Source: Gliomastix tumulicola (taxonomy: Eukaryota > Ascomycota > Sordariomycetes > Hypocreales > Bionectriaceae). From it: DNA of 64,000 nt. The position numbers were made by a program, and so were the translations under genes. Shown here piece by piece: positions 1-11,926 of the stretch. Each line of letters opens with the position of its first letter. The stretch's first letter is position 1. Below the pieces are notes generated by a model. The model had not been told where the DNA came from. It saw only the letters and a program-made list of their open reading frames with translations, and made no database searches. Location: assembly GCA_001599755.1 (NCBI GenBank), contig BCHX01000001.1:1-64000 (forward strand), read 5' to 3'.

Positions 1-20
1 GGCCCGTGCAGTACCCCTGA

Positions 21-86
21 CAGGGGGACTCTACGCTGGGCTGGAAAATATTTATGGCGTAAAAACGCGGATTACTAGGGGCTAGG
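21..86 (+). repeat. left copy of flanking direct repeat
   Basis: About 56-66 bp that recur at 3015-3080 with an offset of 2994. The best conserved core is the run AAATATTTAT and the end TTACTAGGGGCTAGG. Nearly all differences are C-to-T or G-to-A in the right copy (for example GGCGT against AGTGT), as expected when one copy has been mutated further by RIP. The pair could be terminal repeats of an element or two dispersed repeat copies. Confidence 0.7.
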
Positions 87-3014
87 GTCTCTTTAAGCTT
101 AATATTAAAGTTAAACCCTTAGTTCTTTATATAGTATAAATCTCTATAAATACTATTAAAGTCTTTATTTAATTTATATTCTTTATAAAAATAATACTTA
201 CTAAAGATATTTATAATAGTAGTTTTCCTTATAAGTTTCTTTATTAATAGTTTTTTCTTTTATTACTATTATTTTTAATATTACTTTTTATTATATTATT
301 ATTAATATATAAGTCTTTATATATATTACTTTACTTTTTACTTTTACTATTTATACTATTTATTAACCTTTTATTATTAATAAACCTTATAGTATTTATT
401 TTAATAATTATTAAAGGTACTAAAGTCCTAATAGCTTTTAAATTTTATAAACTAAATTATTACTTCTTTATATTAAACTTATTATATTTTATAAGCTTTT
501 ATTTTATATACTTAGTAAGGTTTAATAATAGGGTTAAGTTTATTATATATAAGGTATATTCTATTAATAGCCTTTTATTTTATATATTCCTTATAGGTAT
601 ATATATAGTATAAGATCTATAAAATCTAGTTATATAATTAGTACTTTAGTTTAAGAAGTAAGTAATTCCCTTCTTTAAATTATAGGTTTATAACTCCTTA
701 AAGATAAATATTATATAGTATTTCTATAGGGAATTAAAGGAACTTTTAGTACTTATTAGGAAATAAGCTACTTTTATTATTATTAAGTCCTAGCTTTTAA
801 CTAGCTAGCTCTTCTTTATTAAATTCCTCTATATTATATATACTTTTATTATAGGGGTTATTATTCTTAAGGTAAACTTTATTACTTAAATTATATTATA
901 CTATATTAAACCTTTTTAGTTAAGTATTAAACTTATTTAATATATAAATATAATAATTATCTTCCTAGTATATTTCTTATAAGGTTAACTTATATACTTT
1001 ATCTTTTAATATCTCTCTTATAGTATTAAACTTCTTTTCTACCTTTTATTTAATTTACTTTTATATTTATAAAGTTTAATTTTATTTTAGTAAGTAGTAA
1101 ATATTTACCTTATACCCTTACTTACTATAATTATAGTAAGTAATAAGTTAATATCCTTAATTATTATTTACCTTCTATTATAGTATATTTAGTTCTATAG
1201 AATTAACTCTTATAGTAGCCCTAAATATAGTACTATTTAGGTTTTATTTCTAGCTATTAAAGTCTTAATTACTTTAGTTTTATTAGTATTTCTATTAATA
1301 ATATTTAGGGTAGCCCTAATTAAATCTATATAGTAAAGTATAATACTCCTAGTAATTACTTTACTTTCTCTTTATATATTAAGTATATTATTAATTATTA
1401 ATCTTAATAGCTAGTTTAACTTATTTATTAAACTTTATTAAAAGTTATTATTTATAAGTAAATTTATCTTTAACCTTATCTTTAAGCTTATTATATATAA
1501 TACTAATAAAGTAAGAATTATCTTAGTTAAAATATATTATAAGAATTTATCCTTTAATAATATAATTTAAAGTAGCCTTAGTTTATTATAATTAATTTAA
1601 CTTTTAGTAGACTTTCTCTTCTTTATTAATAATACTATAAAGTTAAATAAGTATATACTTAAATATATTAAAACTTCTATATAATTTAAGTATAATATTA
1701 TTAATTTAATCTTTAATATACTTATTTATTTAAAGTTAAAACTATTATAATAGCTTCCCCTTAAAGTAGTTAAATATAAACTTAACCTTATAGGTATTAC
1801 TAATAAATAATATAAAGTAATACTTAAAGTATATCTTTAACTTAATAATAAAGAAGTAAAGCTCCTTAGGGCTTTTATTATATAACTTTAAAGCTATAAG
1901 CTTAAGAATTTCTTTAATCTCCTTACTCCTTTAAATAATATATATAGTACTATATACTTCTTTAAGTTATAATTAATACTATTTAATATTATAATTTACT
2001 TTATCTTAAAGTTTATTAAAAACTTATTTAAAGTACTTATATAGAATTTAAAGTTTATACTCCTTTTATTTATTAATAGCTTTAAGTTATTCCTAGAGTA
2101 TATAAAGTAAGCTACTAAATAAGTATATATTATTATTACTTTACTATTAAAGTATCTAGAGATTCTAGTAAAGCTACTTAATCTCTTTATTATTAAAATT
2201 ATTATTATTATTATTAGTAGGTAAAGTAATTATAAAGGTATCCACTTACTTAAGGTTAATACTAGAGATAATAAGTAACTTACTAATATTAAAACTTCTA
2301 GTAATAAATATAATATTTTTATATTACTTAGTCTTTAATATAATAGGGTTTAAATAAAAGCTATTAATATATAATAAATAAAGTAATTTATTTAGTATAA
2401 GGTAATTAAATTAGGGTTTAAATAATATTTTATATTCTTAAAACTCTAGAATATTTTAACTAAGTAAGGTAATAGTTATAGCTAATAAATTATAAGTATT
2501 AGTAAAGCTAAGGGGAACTAATATTAGTAAAGAATACTTTAACTTAAAATACTTATTAATAAAAAGTATATTTAAGTAAAGTGTTTTATTAATAGTTAAT
2601 AAGCTATTTAATTTATTTAGGTAATAACTATAGTATATATATACTAGGTAATGCTCTTAGTTTACTATATAGTTTATTAAGTAATTTATACTCTAGTTTA
2701 CTTAGTAGTTTACTTATTCCTTGTAAACTATAGGTATAGGGTAAGTTCTTTTATTAAGATAGAATATCCTTCTATCTATGCCCATGTAACTCACATAGCC
2801 TATAATCCTATAACTATGTTAATTAGGTTATAATATTAATTTACTTAAATATTAACCCTTATAAGAGTTATAAAGTATTATTAACTACTACTATAAAGTA
2901 TTAATTTAAACTTTTATTAATTAAATATTCTTAGCTCTTATATTAAGAATATTAAAATATTTCTTATAGTAGTAAACCTTAAGAATAATATTAATATCTA
3001 TAAATACTAATTAA

Positions 3015-3080
3015 TAAGAGTAGTTTATACTAGGATTAAAAATATTTATAGTGTAAAAACACAAATTACTAGGGGCTAGG
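3015..3080 (+). repeat. right copy of flanking direct repeat
   Basis: The more RIP-mutated partner of the repeat at 21-86, in the same orientation. It is followed by a short AT-rich stretch and then by the 3' end of the HET gene. Confidence 0.7.
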
Positions 3081-3147
3081 CTAGGTTATAATATAATGCT
3101 AAGTTATAATATATTCCTATGCTCCCCTTCTAAGTCCACCAGCTCTG

Positions 3148-6100
3148 TCATCCTGCGACCATGGTCGGCTCGTAAGACAATGGTCCTGACCATCCCGAAA
3201 GACACAACTTCATTACAGGCGTATTCTCCAACGCCTTGCGACCCTTTTTAGCAGCCCCGGACTTCGCAATGTAGCTCGTCGTAAAATACCCAACCCGCTC
3301 AAACATATCCAGTGCTCCTGGTCCTTGGCCGCGCTCAAAGCGTCGCAAAACAAGCCCCTGCACATCCTCGCTCGACGACCGCACCAGACGTCCTTGCTTT
3401 TCCCGGTCGAGGAGCACAAAAGAAAGACAGAACAGGTCTCCCATGCTGCCGATATCAGATGAAGCAACGTCGGGAAACACGCGGGCGGAGGGCGTCCCAG
3501 CATGCCCCAAGTCGATGTTCCATGTCGTCGCGCCTTCCAGGGTCGGCGCCTCAATGGGCAGCAGAGGACCGCTCAAGATGATGCTCATCTGCTGCGGATC
3601 ATCGTTGCTGGGCTCGACATGTTCAACGGTCACGAGCATCTTGGTCTCCTCGATCTTCAGCGCCGCCGTATCTGGCAGGAGATCCAGCGCGACTGTGCCC
3701 TGAATTGACGCCCAGGACCAAGTCGGTGCCACGGGGACACCGTCGGCGGCAAGGAGACGCTTGCCCGGGCCTTCGATGGCGAACCACAGTAGATCTGTCA
3801 GCAGATGCTCCTGCCAGAGCCCCTTGAGGTATGTGAATTTGGTCGCCCGCGCCACCTCATCCTCGATACCTTTCAAGGCTATTAACTTGTCCGTCGGCGC
3901 CGTTAGGTTCCCCCGCGAGTAGGTCTCGACAATGTCGTACCACGCCTGGCTGAAGCTATCTCTGCCGACTCGGTTGGCTGTGGTGGGGGAGTCTGCCGCG
4001 TGCCCCATCGCACTTCGGAGTTTCTCAAACGTCGCGCGGAATCCGGCCCGGGCAACGGCAAGGACCTCCTCGTCGGCACTCCAAGGCTCCGTGCTAGGCT
4101 TGAGTATGTTCTTCCAGAAGCCGCGCTTGCGCTGCCAGACGGCTTGGGTGCTCGGTGGAGCGTCGGGATCAAGCATGACTGGGGGCGGACGCCGGCGAAC
4201 ATCTTCGATCGTAGCCCAGCTGATGCCGTTGCCTTCTCGTTCGGCTCTCTGCAGGTCGCCGCGCGTGGAGATGCGGCCATGGAGATCTGGGAAATAGTTG
4301 TCCACGAAGTCCTCTGGGAAGGTCTTGTACGTATACCCCAGCGGGTTGAGCTCCGAGGCGGACCGGCCGCAGCATTCCCAATAGATCATGCTGGCTCCGA
4401 AGTGCAGGATGCGCCGGGATAGGAGTCTCTCCTGCATGACCCAGCCCCTGGTGTTGAGCGGAGCCAAATCGACGCTCTTCTCAAAGTCAAAGACGTCGTC
4501 TCGCCGGGCATGGATCCAGCTAGGCATCAGGCTTTCCACGGAAGAGACGCCGATCCTGCACGGGCTGAGGCTCTGGAGGTTCCGTTTATGGAAACATCCC
4601 TCGTTGCTCGTCGCAGACCCTGTCGAGGCAATGGTGCACGCAGCACCGGAATACACGCTGCCCATCTTCTTGGCTTCCGTTTCCCAGTCGCCTCTCCATC
4701 TTTCAGCCACCTCACCCGTCTCTGTGCCGGTGTCATCCTTCTGCATGATGCATAGTGAGTCGATCCAGATGTAAGAGAAGCCAAGGCTTGCTGTTACCGT
4801 GACAGCATCCTGTAAGTTCTTGGACAAGCTGTGGAAGTCTATGCCCTCGAAACAGCGGTCGATGTTGCTGGCCAGAAGCTTGAACCGCATCTCCGCTGTT
4901 GGACCCCAGCAGTGGCTCAAGGCCAGATACTCTTTCTCGGGGTCCATGTGACTTGTCTCGATGAGCTTGAGGACCAACGGCGGCTCTCCCGGCTGCCAGT
5001 CTTCACCGACAGCGACGTGAATCAGGCGTGCCGGAGGATTGGGTTTCGTGTTTCCTGCCCCTTGGCAATGCTTGTGATTCTCTTTGCATAGATTCAGCCA
5101 CTGTCTAGCCTGTTCAAAGTGAAGGGGTGAGTTCGTTGCAGGGTATTCAACGGCTTTCGATGCTTTGAATCATAGTCAGCAAGAGCCATCGCCGCAGAAA
5201 TAGCCGCCCTCTTTTCTCGCTTGACTTACGTTTGGGAATATCCCCTTCTCGATGAACCAAAAGTCGGGCTCCGACAGCAGTGTCTCCCCAGAGCAGTTGC
5301 ATGAACGTATATCGTGACAGTGGCCGTTCCTCCCAGACCTTTACCCGTAACTCGGCGTCGGGATCCTCGGGTTGGGGCAGCTGGTCTCCTGTGATCGCGG
5401 TTGGGATGAGGCCAACACTTTGCGCTATTGTCTGTCGTCGTTGACGACTCATTGAGTACCAGAGGAGACGGCAAAGGTGGCAAGACGAAGGAGACGATGT
5501 TGAGGCGCCAGCGGAGGCTTCTGCTTCTTCTTCTTCTTCTTCTTCCCCCATGCACATCGTGACAAACTCCCTTCTCGTCCAGAAGTTGTGTTCCTCAACC
5601 AGCCAAGTTAGATAGGATGAAGACCCCATGATGAGCTTGGATTCGCTAGTGAAGACATGGCAGCGCTGGCAGAGCTTCGCAGCGTTGGCAGAGTCTGGCG
5701 CGCGCAAGTTGAGGGGCTGCCATGGGGCCTGACTGATCTTCCACGTGTCACTGAAGTAGTTGAACGGGAAAAGATTTGGGTTGAACGGGGATATGAAGTA
5801 AAAGACGTAGATGCCGAAAAGGAAGAACCGCAAGCCCCCCACCGCGATTGACCACAGGAATAGCCGTAGCAAAGACTCGTCTGGGCGGATGAGGAACCCG
5901 AAGCCCACGAAGATGGCTGTCATCAAGACGTACCATGCGACTGACATGCTTGGCGCGAAGACGGTGTATGTGCTCTGGAGAGAGAGGAACCAGGCGCCAA
6001 ACCAGAGGAGCCCGAAGTCGGGGTTCCACGGCCAGAAGTTGTGATGCATGACCCCGACAAAGGCGAACCAGATGAAGACTGCAGGGAGATAGCCCGGCAT

Positions 6101-6577
6101 CCTGAGCAGATTGGCGACGACGAGCAGCGTGGCCGCGAACGCCAGTATAGCCCAGGCAGGGATGAGAAGGCCGGGCAATTGAATGCCGTCGGCCTTCAGA
6201 TGCCAGTTGAAGATGAGGACGATCCAGCAAAGCAGGCTCCCAGCGCCAAAGCTGGCCAACGTCGGCCAGAGAAGGACGAAAAGGACCCAGAAGACAGCTG
6301 TCGGCATGTAATACTCGGACGTGACGAAGAAGATGCGGACGACAAGGAAGATGACCCACCAGGAGCCGATCACCTTGGCGTCGCCGGGATAGTACAGGTC
6401 GGCATAGATCATGACAAAACAGAGCCAGAAGGCTACCCAGCAGTTTTGCGGCATTTGATTCTCCCACGCCCGCATGAGGCAGAGAAAGACGCAAAATGGG
6501 ATTCTGAACATGCCCCTCATCCCCAGAAGGGCGAAGAGGCTGAAGAAGACCCAGAAGACAATCCACCACGCTTCCAT
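3148..6577 (-). CDS. HET-domain protein with N-terminal multi-pass membrane domain
   Basis: Two exons, 6577-5230 and 5162-3148, joined by a 67-nt intron (GTAAGT donor, CTGAC branch), give 1120 residues. Residues 1 to about 285 form nine or ten hydrophobic membrane segments. A cysteine-rich linker follows, with CQRC and CHLC motifs and an acidic Glu run encoded by a CTT microsatellite on the + strand. Residues about 528-690 are a HET (heterokaryon incompatibility) domain with the landmarks LALSHCWG, WIDSLCI and a WVMQERLLSRR block. HET domains trigger cell death after fusion of unlike hyphae. Here the domain would be tethered to a membrane, which is inference. The start at 6577 is the first Met at the hydrophobic region. 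An in-frame non-ATG extension exists upstream. The spliced frame is continuous across the junction and the linker reads like those preceding other HET domains, so I treat it as one gene. Confidence 0.82.
5524..5548 (+). repeat. CTT microsatellite inside the HET gene
   Basis: About eight CTT units on the + strand. They encode the glutamate run in the linker between the membrane part and the HET domain, so length variation here would change only the linker. Confidence 0.8.
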
Positions 6578-7750
6578 CTTGGGCTTTGGGAGGCAACGAA
6601 CTCGTGGTGTCGAATCGTGATGGTTCTCAAGGGAGGTTTTTTGGCATCTTGAAGGGCGGGGTAACGGGAAAATGGAAAAAGCCGTGGCATGGGTTCCCGG
6701 ACCCTTTTGTAGCTGTATGGTCACTTCAGCTCAGCTCAGCTGAAAACGAAGAGCTCTCAACCAATCATTTAGGCCCTCCTGCACCTGACCGATTAACGCC
6801 TAATGATAGCCCCCAGTATGTAAGATGAACTCCCCTGTAAAAATTTCTCTAGCAAATACTGTTAGTGCTTCGCTAGTGGGACACTTTTCTTCAGGCAAGC
6901 GACCAGCGAAAACTGCGGGGGCGCCATCTGCGCCCTAGTACCGGCTGATAGAGAAGGAATTGTGAGAGCCCGCTTCTCTGGCTACCTTTGCATCTGAAGA
7001 CTTAGAACCGGGCCACCTCAGATTTCATGCCTCCTGATTAACAACACCGATTGCGACGGGTTTTCCCACCCTCGAAGGCAAGCCGCAACACCCCTTCCTG
7101 CGGGTTTTTCTCCGCCGCCGTGACACTTAACTACGGGCAGCGACTTGGTTACTGGAGTTTACAGACTACATCGGTAGAGGCAGCGATGCGTACGAGAATT
7201 CTGATTGGTAGATGGAGTCGACAACCACATGGCCAGACCCCGGCGATGGGTGAAGGATCGACAAGCGCCTTGGAACCAACGACGTGCTGAAAAGCAGAGC
7301 GATAGCGACGGAAGAACGGAGAGACAACAACACGGCCGGACAAGACTGGCAAACGAAAAGCATCAAGCTGGCAGACCACGCTTCAGCCGCTGAAGAAAGG
7401 ATGTTGAACGCTTGGAGAAATTGGCCTTCAAGTCGGCCTATCACACAAGGTCAAGTAGTACATTTCAAGAGCCATACAGAAGTATCCTGAACCCAAAAGG
7501 AACTGACCGGGGATTTTGCAACCCTATCGCCCACCGTAATTCCACCCACACGTCAATCCCTCGCTCTCCAGCGTCTACTCTCCAATGAAGACATCCAGTC
7601 GCCAGTATACAATTAACGGCTCGTCGCTATCTGCTATTATATTCTGTCTGTCAGAACACCCGCCCCTACGTCTGAACCTGCCACCGCTACGAAGGCACCA
7701 GCCGACCAAACAAGCCCTGACGTATTGAAGAAAGCCGTCAAACGGGCGCC
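6578..7750. other. intergenic, upstream of HET gene
   Basis: No gene is supported. Short ORFs on both strands lack family features and look random. It contains the presumed promoter of the HET gene on the minus strand. Base composition is normal, so it is not part of the AT-rich block. Confidence 0.6.
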
Positions 7751-8047
7751 GAAAAGACCAAGCCCGCCATCGCCGAGGGAGCTTCCGACAGCGAGACCTC
7801 ATCATTCGGTGATAGTATTGGAAGTTCCCCGGAGCAGCCTACAGAGGAAACAGCCAAACGTTTGAAAGCTCGGAATGAGAAAGTTCAACGCGCCCCAGAC
7901 CAACAAACTGAGTCCCTCGCCAAGGAGACGACCCTCACTCAGGGCAGCGCAGCCGTGCCTTACAATATATACGACCCAAGCGGCTCAAGGACGCGAGGCT
8001 ATCCAAGACTCCACGGCCCCGGATCACACGAGGTTCTTCGAGATTGA
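7751..8047 (+). pseudogene. possible relic ORF, Ser/Glu/Lys-rich, frameshifted
   Basis: A frame of about 98 codons is open from 7751 with hydrophilic composition (segments such as SSFGDSIGSSPEQP and KRLKARNEKVQ). Another coding-like frame, Pro/Ala/Thr-rich with Lys, precedes it from about 7650 but is one base out of phase, as if a frameshift had split one gene. There is no start codon in the second part. I do not recognise the family. It sits directly in front of the GH95 relic, so decay of the whole strip is the simplest reading. Confidence 0.25.
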
Positions 8048-8076
8048 GGGGGATCCAGAGGCCTGGACTCTTGTCC

Positions 8077-8301
8077 ATGTCGTCACTGGTGTACGGTCGT
8101 GCAACTGGCCTTTGGTATGCTCAATCAGCAACCGACATCCAAGATGCAATTCCTATTGGGAATGGGCGCCTCGGTGCCATGATCTACGGACGAGTCGACA
8201 AGGAGCGCATCTCCCTCAACGAGGACTCGATCTACAACGACAAACGGGAGGATTTCGGTTGTCTCCCCTTGGATAGTTTGAACGCCATTAAGGCGTCCTA
8301 A
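8077..8301 (+). pseudogene. truncated GH95 alpha-L-fucosidase-like gene (5' end only)
   Basis: Starting at the ATG at 8077 the translation reads like the N-terminus of glycoside hydrolase family 95: LWYAQSATD, IPIGNGRLGAMIYG and ERISLNEDSIY match the conserved opening of the family. A stop codon at 8299 ends it after about 74 residues, whereas the family is usually 700-800 residues long. The following 600 bases contain no readable continuation in any frame. It is a dead fragment of an enzyme that removes fucose from plant or microbial polysaccharides. Confidence 0.7.
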
Positions 8302-8734
8302 ACGCCGTTGCGGGCGGGGAGCCCAGCCGGTCTACCGCTTCTTGGGGATGCCCATCTTCATGGACGCCAATGATTCCAGCGTGTTGGACGTCATGACGAC
8401 TGACTTGCCAAGTCCAATATCTGTCTTCTTCATCAAGAGCCTCTCTTAGGCAGGCAAAACTTTCGAGAGACGCGCATGCAGGTCACAAAGTTTCCGAGCT
8501 AGTCGTGGGCCGGATGGAGAGCCACGATTGATCGTACTCATATGCCAGGATGCATTACCCTCCTTCATATCTTCACCGACGTTCAGGTCTCGTTTCGGCA
8601 CTAAATCTCTCGTGAACTGTTGAGACTCGAGGTCATCCCATTTCAAACCTACAAACGCGGGCTAGGAATGTCCTTTTCTGCCATCATCTTCATTGGGGAA
8701 TTAACACTTGCCGCTAAGGCGGTTAACCTCGTGC
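8302..8734. other. relic spacer, no readable gene
   Basis: No frame continues the GH95 homology and no other gene is visible. Probably decayed sequence of the same locus. Confidence 0.5.
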
Positions 8735-9133
8735 TTAGATGAGAAGAGCCAGGTCACGCTCGAGCTCTGTGTCAAGTTCCCAGTCAGTGGGCACATAGTC
8801 TTTGCCGAGTTTTTGAGTGGCCACTATCACTGCCACGGCGGCCACAGCGGAACATTCCAGACCGACGCCGAGTATATGGTGTTGATCACTCACTGAGGTG
8901 TTCATGATGGCAATTGACTCCAAGCGAGCCTGCTACTGCGGAAGGTTGGAAATCACTATGAGCGCGTCGAGAGTATTGGAATGAGAGGATATTAACACTT
9001 CAACCAGGCGGGCGAGTTTCGTGAGACAGCCGGAGAGCTTTTCCTGTAATAACACAAGCTGCAGTTGACAAAGCAAAGCTGTGACTAGGATGATGGACGA
9101 GCATCCCGACCAGGGCGTCCTGTGGAAGAGCAA
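8735..9133 (-). pseudogene. broken tail of a regulator-like gene
   Basis: Reading from 9133 to 8735 the minus strand keeps one frame with a single in-frame TAG at 8933-8935. Removing that stop gives about 130 continuous residues, with QLQLVLLQEKLSG, KLARLVEVLISS, LGKDYVPTDWELD and TELERDLALL. The layout of leucine-rich helices, LG.Y and an acidic segment resembles the C-terminus of AflR-type Zn2Cys6 regulators, but this is a weak likeness. The stop is a CAG-to-TAG type change, as RIP or simple decay would cause. No zinc cluster is found upstream. Confidence 0.3.
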
Positions 9134-9528
9134 TAATAAGGCACGGTGCTAGAGGTGGCATGTCACCACCACACGCAGTGTACTGGAAGTTCACGTACAG
9201 GGTACGTGATTTGTGCCGGAAGAGTTCGTATTAGTCAGCCAGCGCTGGGGAGATGCCCACTAAAGATGAGCTGCGCAGCACTCCTTCTAACATCCCTGTT
9301 GGTGGGGGTTCTGCAGTCTCCACAAAAGCGGAACATTCCCGTCCTGGTTCCGAAATATCAGAAGTTTTATCACGACCCCAGCTGCCTCGGCACAAAGTGG
9401 GGCGCAGATCCCCCAACGCTACTAGTACTCAAGCTGAGCTGAGCATTCATTAAATCATTAATACGCCACGGGGTCGTCTTTCCCTTGTTCTCCTACTGAG
9501 CGAGTTCGTCGACGGCGTAGCGATCACA

Positions 9529-9600
9529 ATGTTCAGCTCCGCAGCAACACCTGCCGCCATTTCTAGTGCACGCAATGTCAAGCCAGTATCGGTCTGCTAA
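9529..9600 (+). promoter_or_regulatory. upstream ORF overlapping the regulator start
   Basis: A 23-codon ORF starts at the ATG at 9529 and ends with TAA at 9598-9600. It overlaps the presumed start of the downstream regulator (9575) in another frame. Ribosomes that translate it would pass the main start codon, so it could repress translation of the regulator. Whether the mRNA includes it depends on the unknown transcription start. Confidence 0.35.
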
Positions 9601-11926
9601 GGCGTGCGGGAAATGTCATGATAGAAAGGTCCGCTGCGATGTTGTGCGCACGGGAGCACCATGCTCAAACTGCCGCGCGACAGGGCATAACTGTGCTGTT
9701 CTTGTAGGCAGAAAAAGGTTGGTAGTCATCTTCGAATATCTTCCACTGTTTATGGTCAGCAAATTGACCGACTTTCTCAAGGGGCCGCAAAAGTCGAGTC
9801 GAGTCCGCAGGCCGGCTGGCCCGAGCATGCAACAGGCAACCCGCAGCTTATCCCCTGGTTGGGAGTCATGAAACGTCTCCTTCTTCCTGTGGTGAGTGCT
9901 CCTTCCAGCTTGCAGCTTGGTGTTGGACATTCCTCCGCATCTGGATCGACCAGCAGACCCCTGACACTGACACTGCCATAGGCCCTGCTTTGCCACAAGA
10001 CGAGCACAACACCCAGACTGTCGAGCCATTGGCCACCCCAGCGACCGAAGCAGACGACGTTCCATCTTTACCACCTCACATCATTCCGATGCCGCGATCC
10101 TGGCACCCCCAAGATGTCGAGTACCTGGTCCGAAAAGGAGTCTTGACGATTCCAGCACCCGGGCTCCTCAAAGACCTGCTCCAAAGTTATGTTGAATGGG
10201 TTCATCCCCTCTGCCCCGTGCTTGATTTGCCCGACTTCTTGGGAGCCATGACGCAACCTGATGGCTCTAAAGGTCGCGTGAGCCTGCTTGTCCTCTATGC
10301 GGTTTTCCTCACCGGCGCAGCCTTCGTTCCCGAGAGAGTTCTCACAACAAATGGCTACAGCTCGAGACTAGCTGCTCGCAAGGACTTCTTTTCCAAAGCC
10401 AAGGTTAGATCTTCAAAGACCACGAGTCGGCCGGATTCTGCTAATGAAACAATCAGCTGCTTTACTCTTTCGGTTATGACAATGACCGTCTGCGTATTAT
10501 TCAGTCCTTGTTACTTATGTCGTACTGGCAAGAGATACATGATAGTCCCACCAATCATTGGTACTGGGCTGAGCTGGGATGCGTGATCGCGCGTTCCATC
10601 GGCCTGTTTCAAGATCCCACCTCTTCTGGAATGCCGGACGCAAAGAAAGGGCTCTGGAAGCGAATCGGCTGGTCATGCATGCTTCGCGATCGAGTCCTTC
10701 ATTTAGGCGTCCGCATGTCTCCAAAGATAAACCCGGCCGAATTTCACTTGCCACTTCTGGAGGAGTCCGACTTTGACATTCTTCACTTTCCCGCAGAGGT
10801 GCTAGAGTTTCTCAATGGGTGCGACGTGCTCGCGGACCCGCTGCTGCAGTCGCGGCTGGCCCGAACATGCATTGAGAAGACGAAGCTCTGTGTCATCCTG
10901 TGGCAGGTTTTCAACAGCCTCTACGTGGATTCGAATCCTAAACTCGGCGAAACAGAGGAAAACACGTCCATCCTCCTGCCCAAAACCCACGGTGTGAGCC
11001 CGGGGGGTGTGTCTGAGGCCGACAATGCTTTGCAGGCCTGGCTGCGTGAGTATCCCAGCCACATCCAAGCATCAAAGATGGACCAACCAAGCCTAGAACG
11101 CAAGGAAAAGATGGCAGCTGTTCATTCGGGCTTGGTTTTGATGTTCTATCATGCCATTGTCTGTGCCTTCTGTGGCCCTCAGCTTCGCGTAGTCATACCT
11201 GCATGGATGCAAGCCGACAAGCAGCAGGCGAAGCAACGGCTTCGTCACTCGGCGCTCATGATCACAAGGCAACTCGAGGAGATGCATTCACACCGACTTC
11301 TTGAGTATCTTCCTTCTTCCAGCGTCACATTCCTCTTGACAGCATCCGCCAATCACCTAGTAGAATACAAGACTTCGAAGGGAGACGAAAAGCAGTGGTA
11401 TTTGCGACGTTTCCAGGATTGCATGTGTTACCTCAAAGTCCTGGAGACTGTCCACGTGTACGCCAAGTATACTAGCATCTTCCTCCACAGCGCTGCTGCT
11501 AAAGCTGGAGTACCTGGGTTATCGGAAAGTGGCTTTCCGGATTCTGGTGGCACCGATAGCGCGATGGGAGGGCATCGCCGGCTTGGCAGTGCCGGTTTAA
11601 ACGGAGCCGACGACCTTGGGGGTTGGTCCCTGGCTCATATGCCGTACCAGCTTGTTGAAGGAACTATGAAAAATGCTGGATCGGTCCAGCGGCCACTCGG
11701 ACCATTTGAAACGACCCTCGACCTCGCGGCCATCATTGACGCTGAACTGCTATATCCAGCCGCCGCCATCGATAACACGCCCTCTGTAGATTCTTCTAGC
11801 TTCATTCCTACCCAAAATGGCGAGCTACCCTATCGGTATGACATTGCCGAAACGATGCTGGGCCAGGCCTTGTGGAGTGGTTGGGTAGACGAAATCGATG
11901 AGCGATCTTCAGGCTTTCTGGGCTGA
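9575..11926 (+). CDS. Zn2Cys6 transcription factor, cutinase-factor-like
   Basis: Four exons, 9575-9717, 9782-9891, 9982-10403 and 10457-11926, give 714 residues. The N-terminus has a Zn2Cys6 cluster (ACGKCHDRKVRC...CSNCRATGHNC) followed by a basic GRKRGRKSR stretch created by the first splice. The middle holds a Fungal_trans domain with YVEWVHPLCPVLDL, IIQSLLLMSYW and WSCMLRDRVLHLG, a layout I associate with the CTF1/FarA group that controls cutinase and fatty-acid genes. The next gene on the same strand is a cutinase, which supports but does not prove that role. Intron 1 has a non-consensus GTTGGT donor, so the residues right after the zinc cluster are the least certain. A short overlapping ORF precedes the start. 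Confidence 0.8.

Larger units (their letters stand above)
1..3120. repeat. RIP-degenerated AT-rich block
   Basis: This block is almost pure A/T with scattered CT, CC, AG and GG, and it holds no usable open reading frame. After about position 85 I found no CpG until the HET gene begins, and CpA/TpG are nearly absent until about 2580, while CpT, CpC, ApG and GpG persist. That is the pattern left by repeat-induced point mutation (CpA to TpA on both strands). A diverged direct repeat lies at each end. It is probably a dead transposon or subtelomeric repeat. The original element type cannot be read any more. Composition switches sharply to normal coding DNA at about 3125, just past the HET stop codon. 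Confidence 0.85.

Noticed and set aside
1..3120. Protein-coding transposon or telomere
   Set aside because: No ORF and no telomeric TTAGGG-type array. Only degenerate AT-rich sequence.
3148..4977. HET gene as a 609-residue protein on its own
   Set aside because: The reading frame continues upstream with HET-family linker sequence to a splice acceptor, and the proposed start was a TTG codon.
6041..6652. 203-codon + strand frame
   Set aside because: Antisense to the membrane exon of the HET gene. Its composition (Asp/Glu/Lys/Pro-rich) is what the opposite strand of hydrophobic codons gives.
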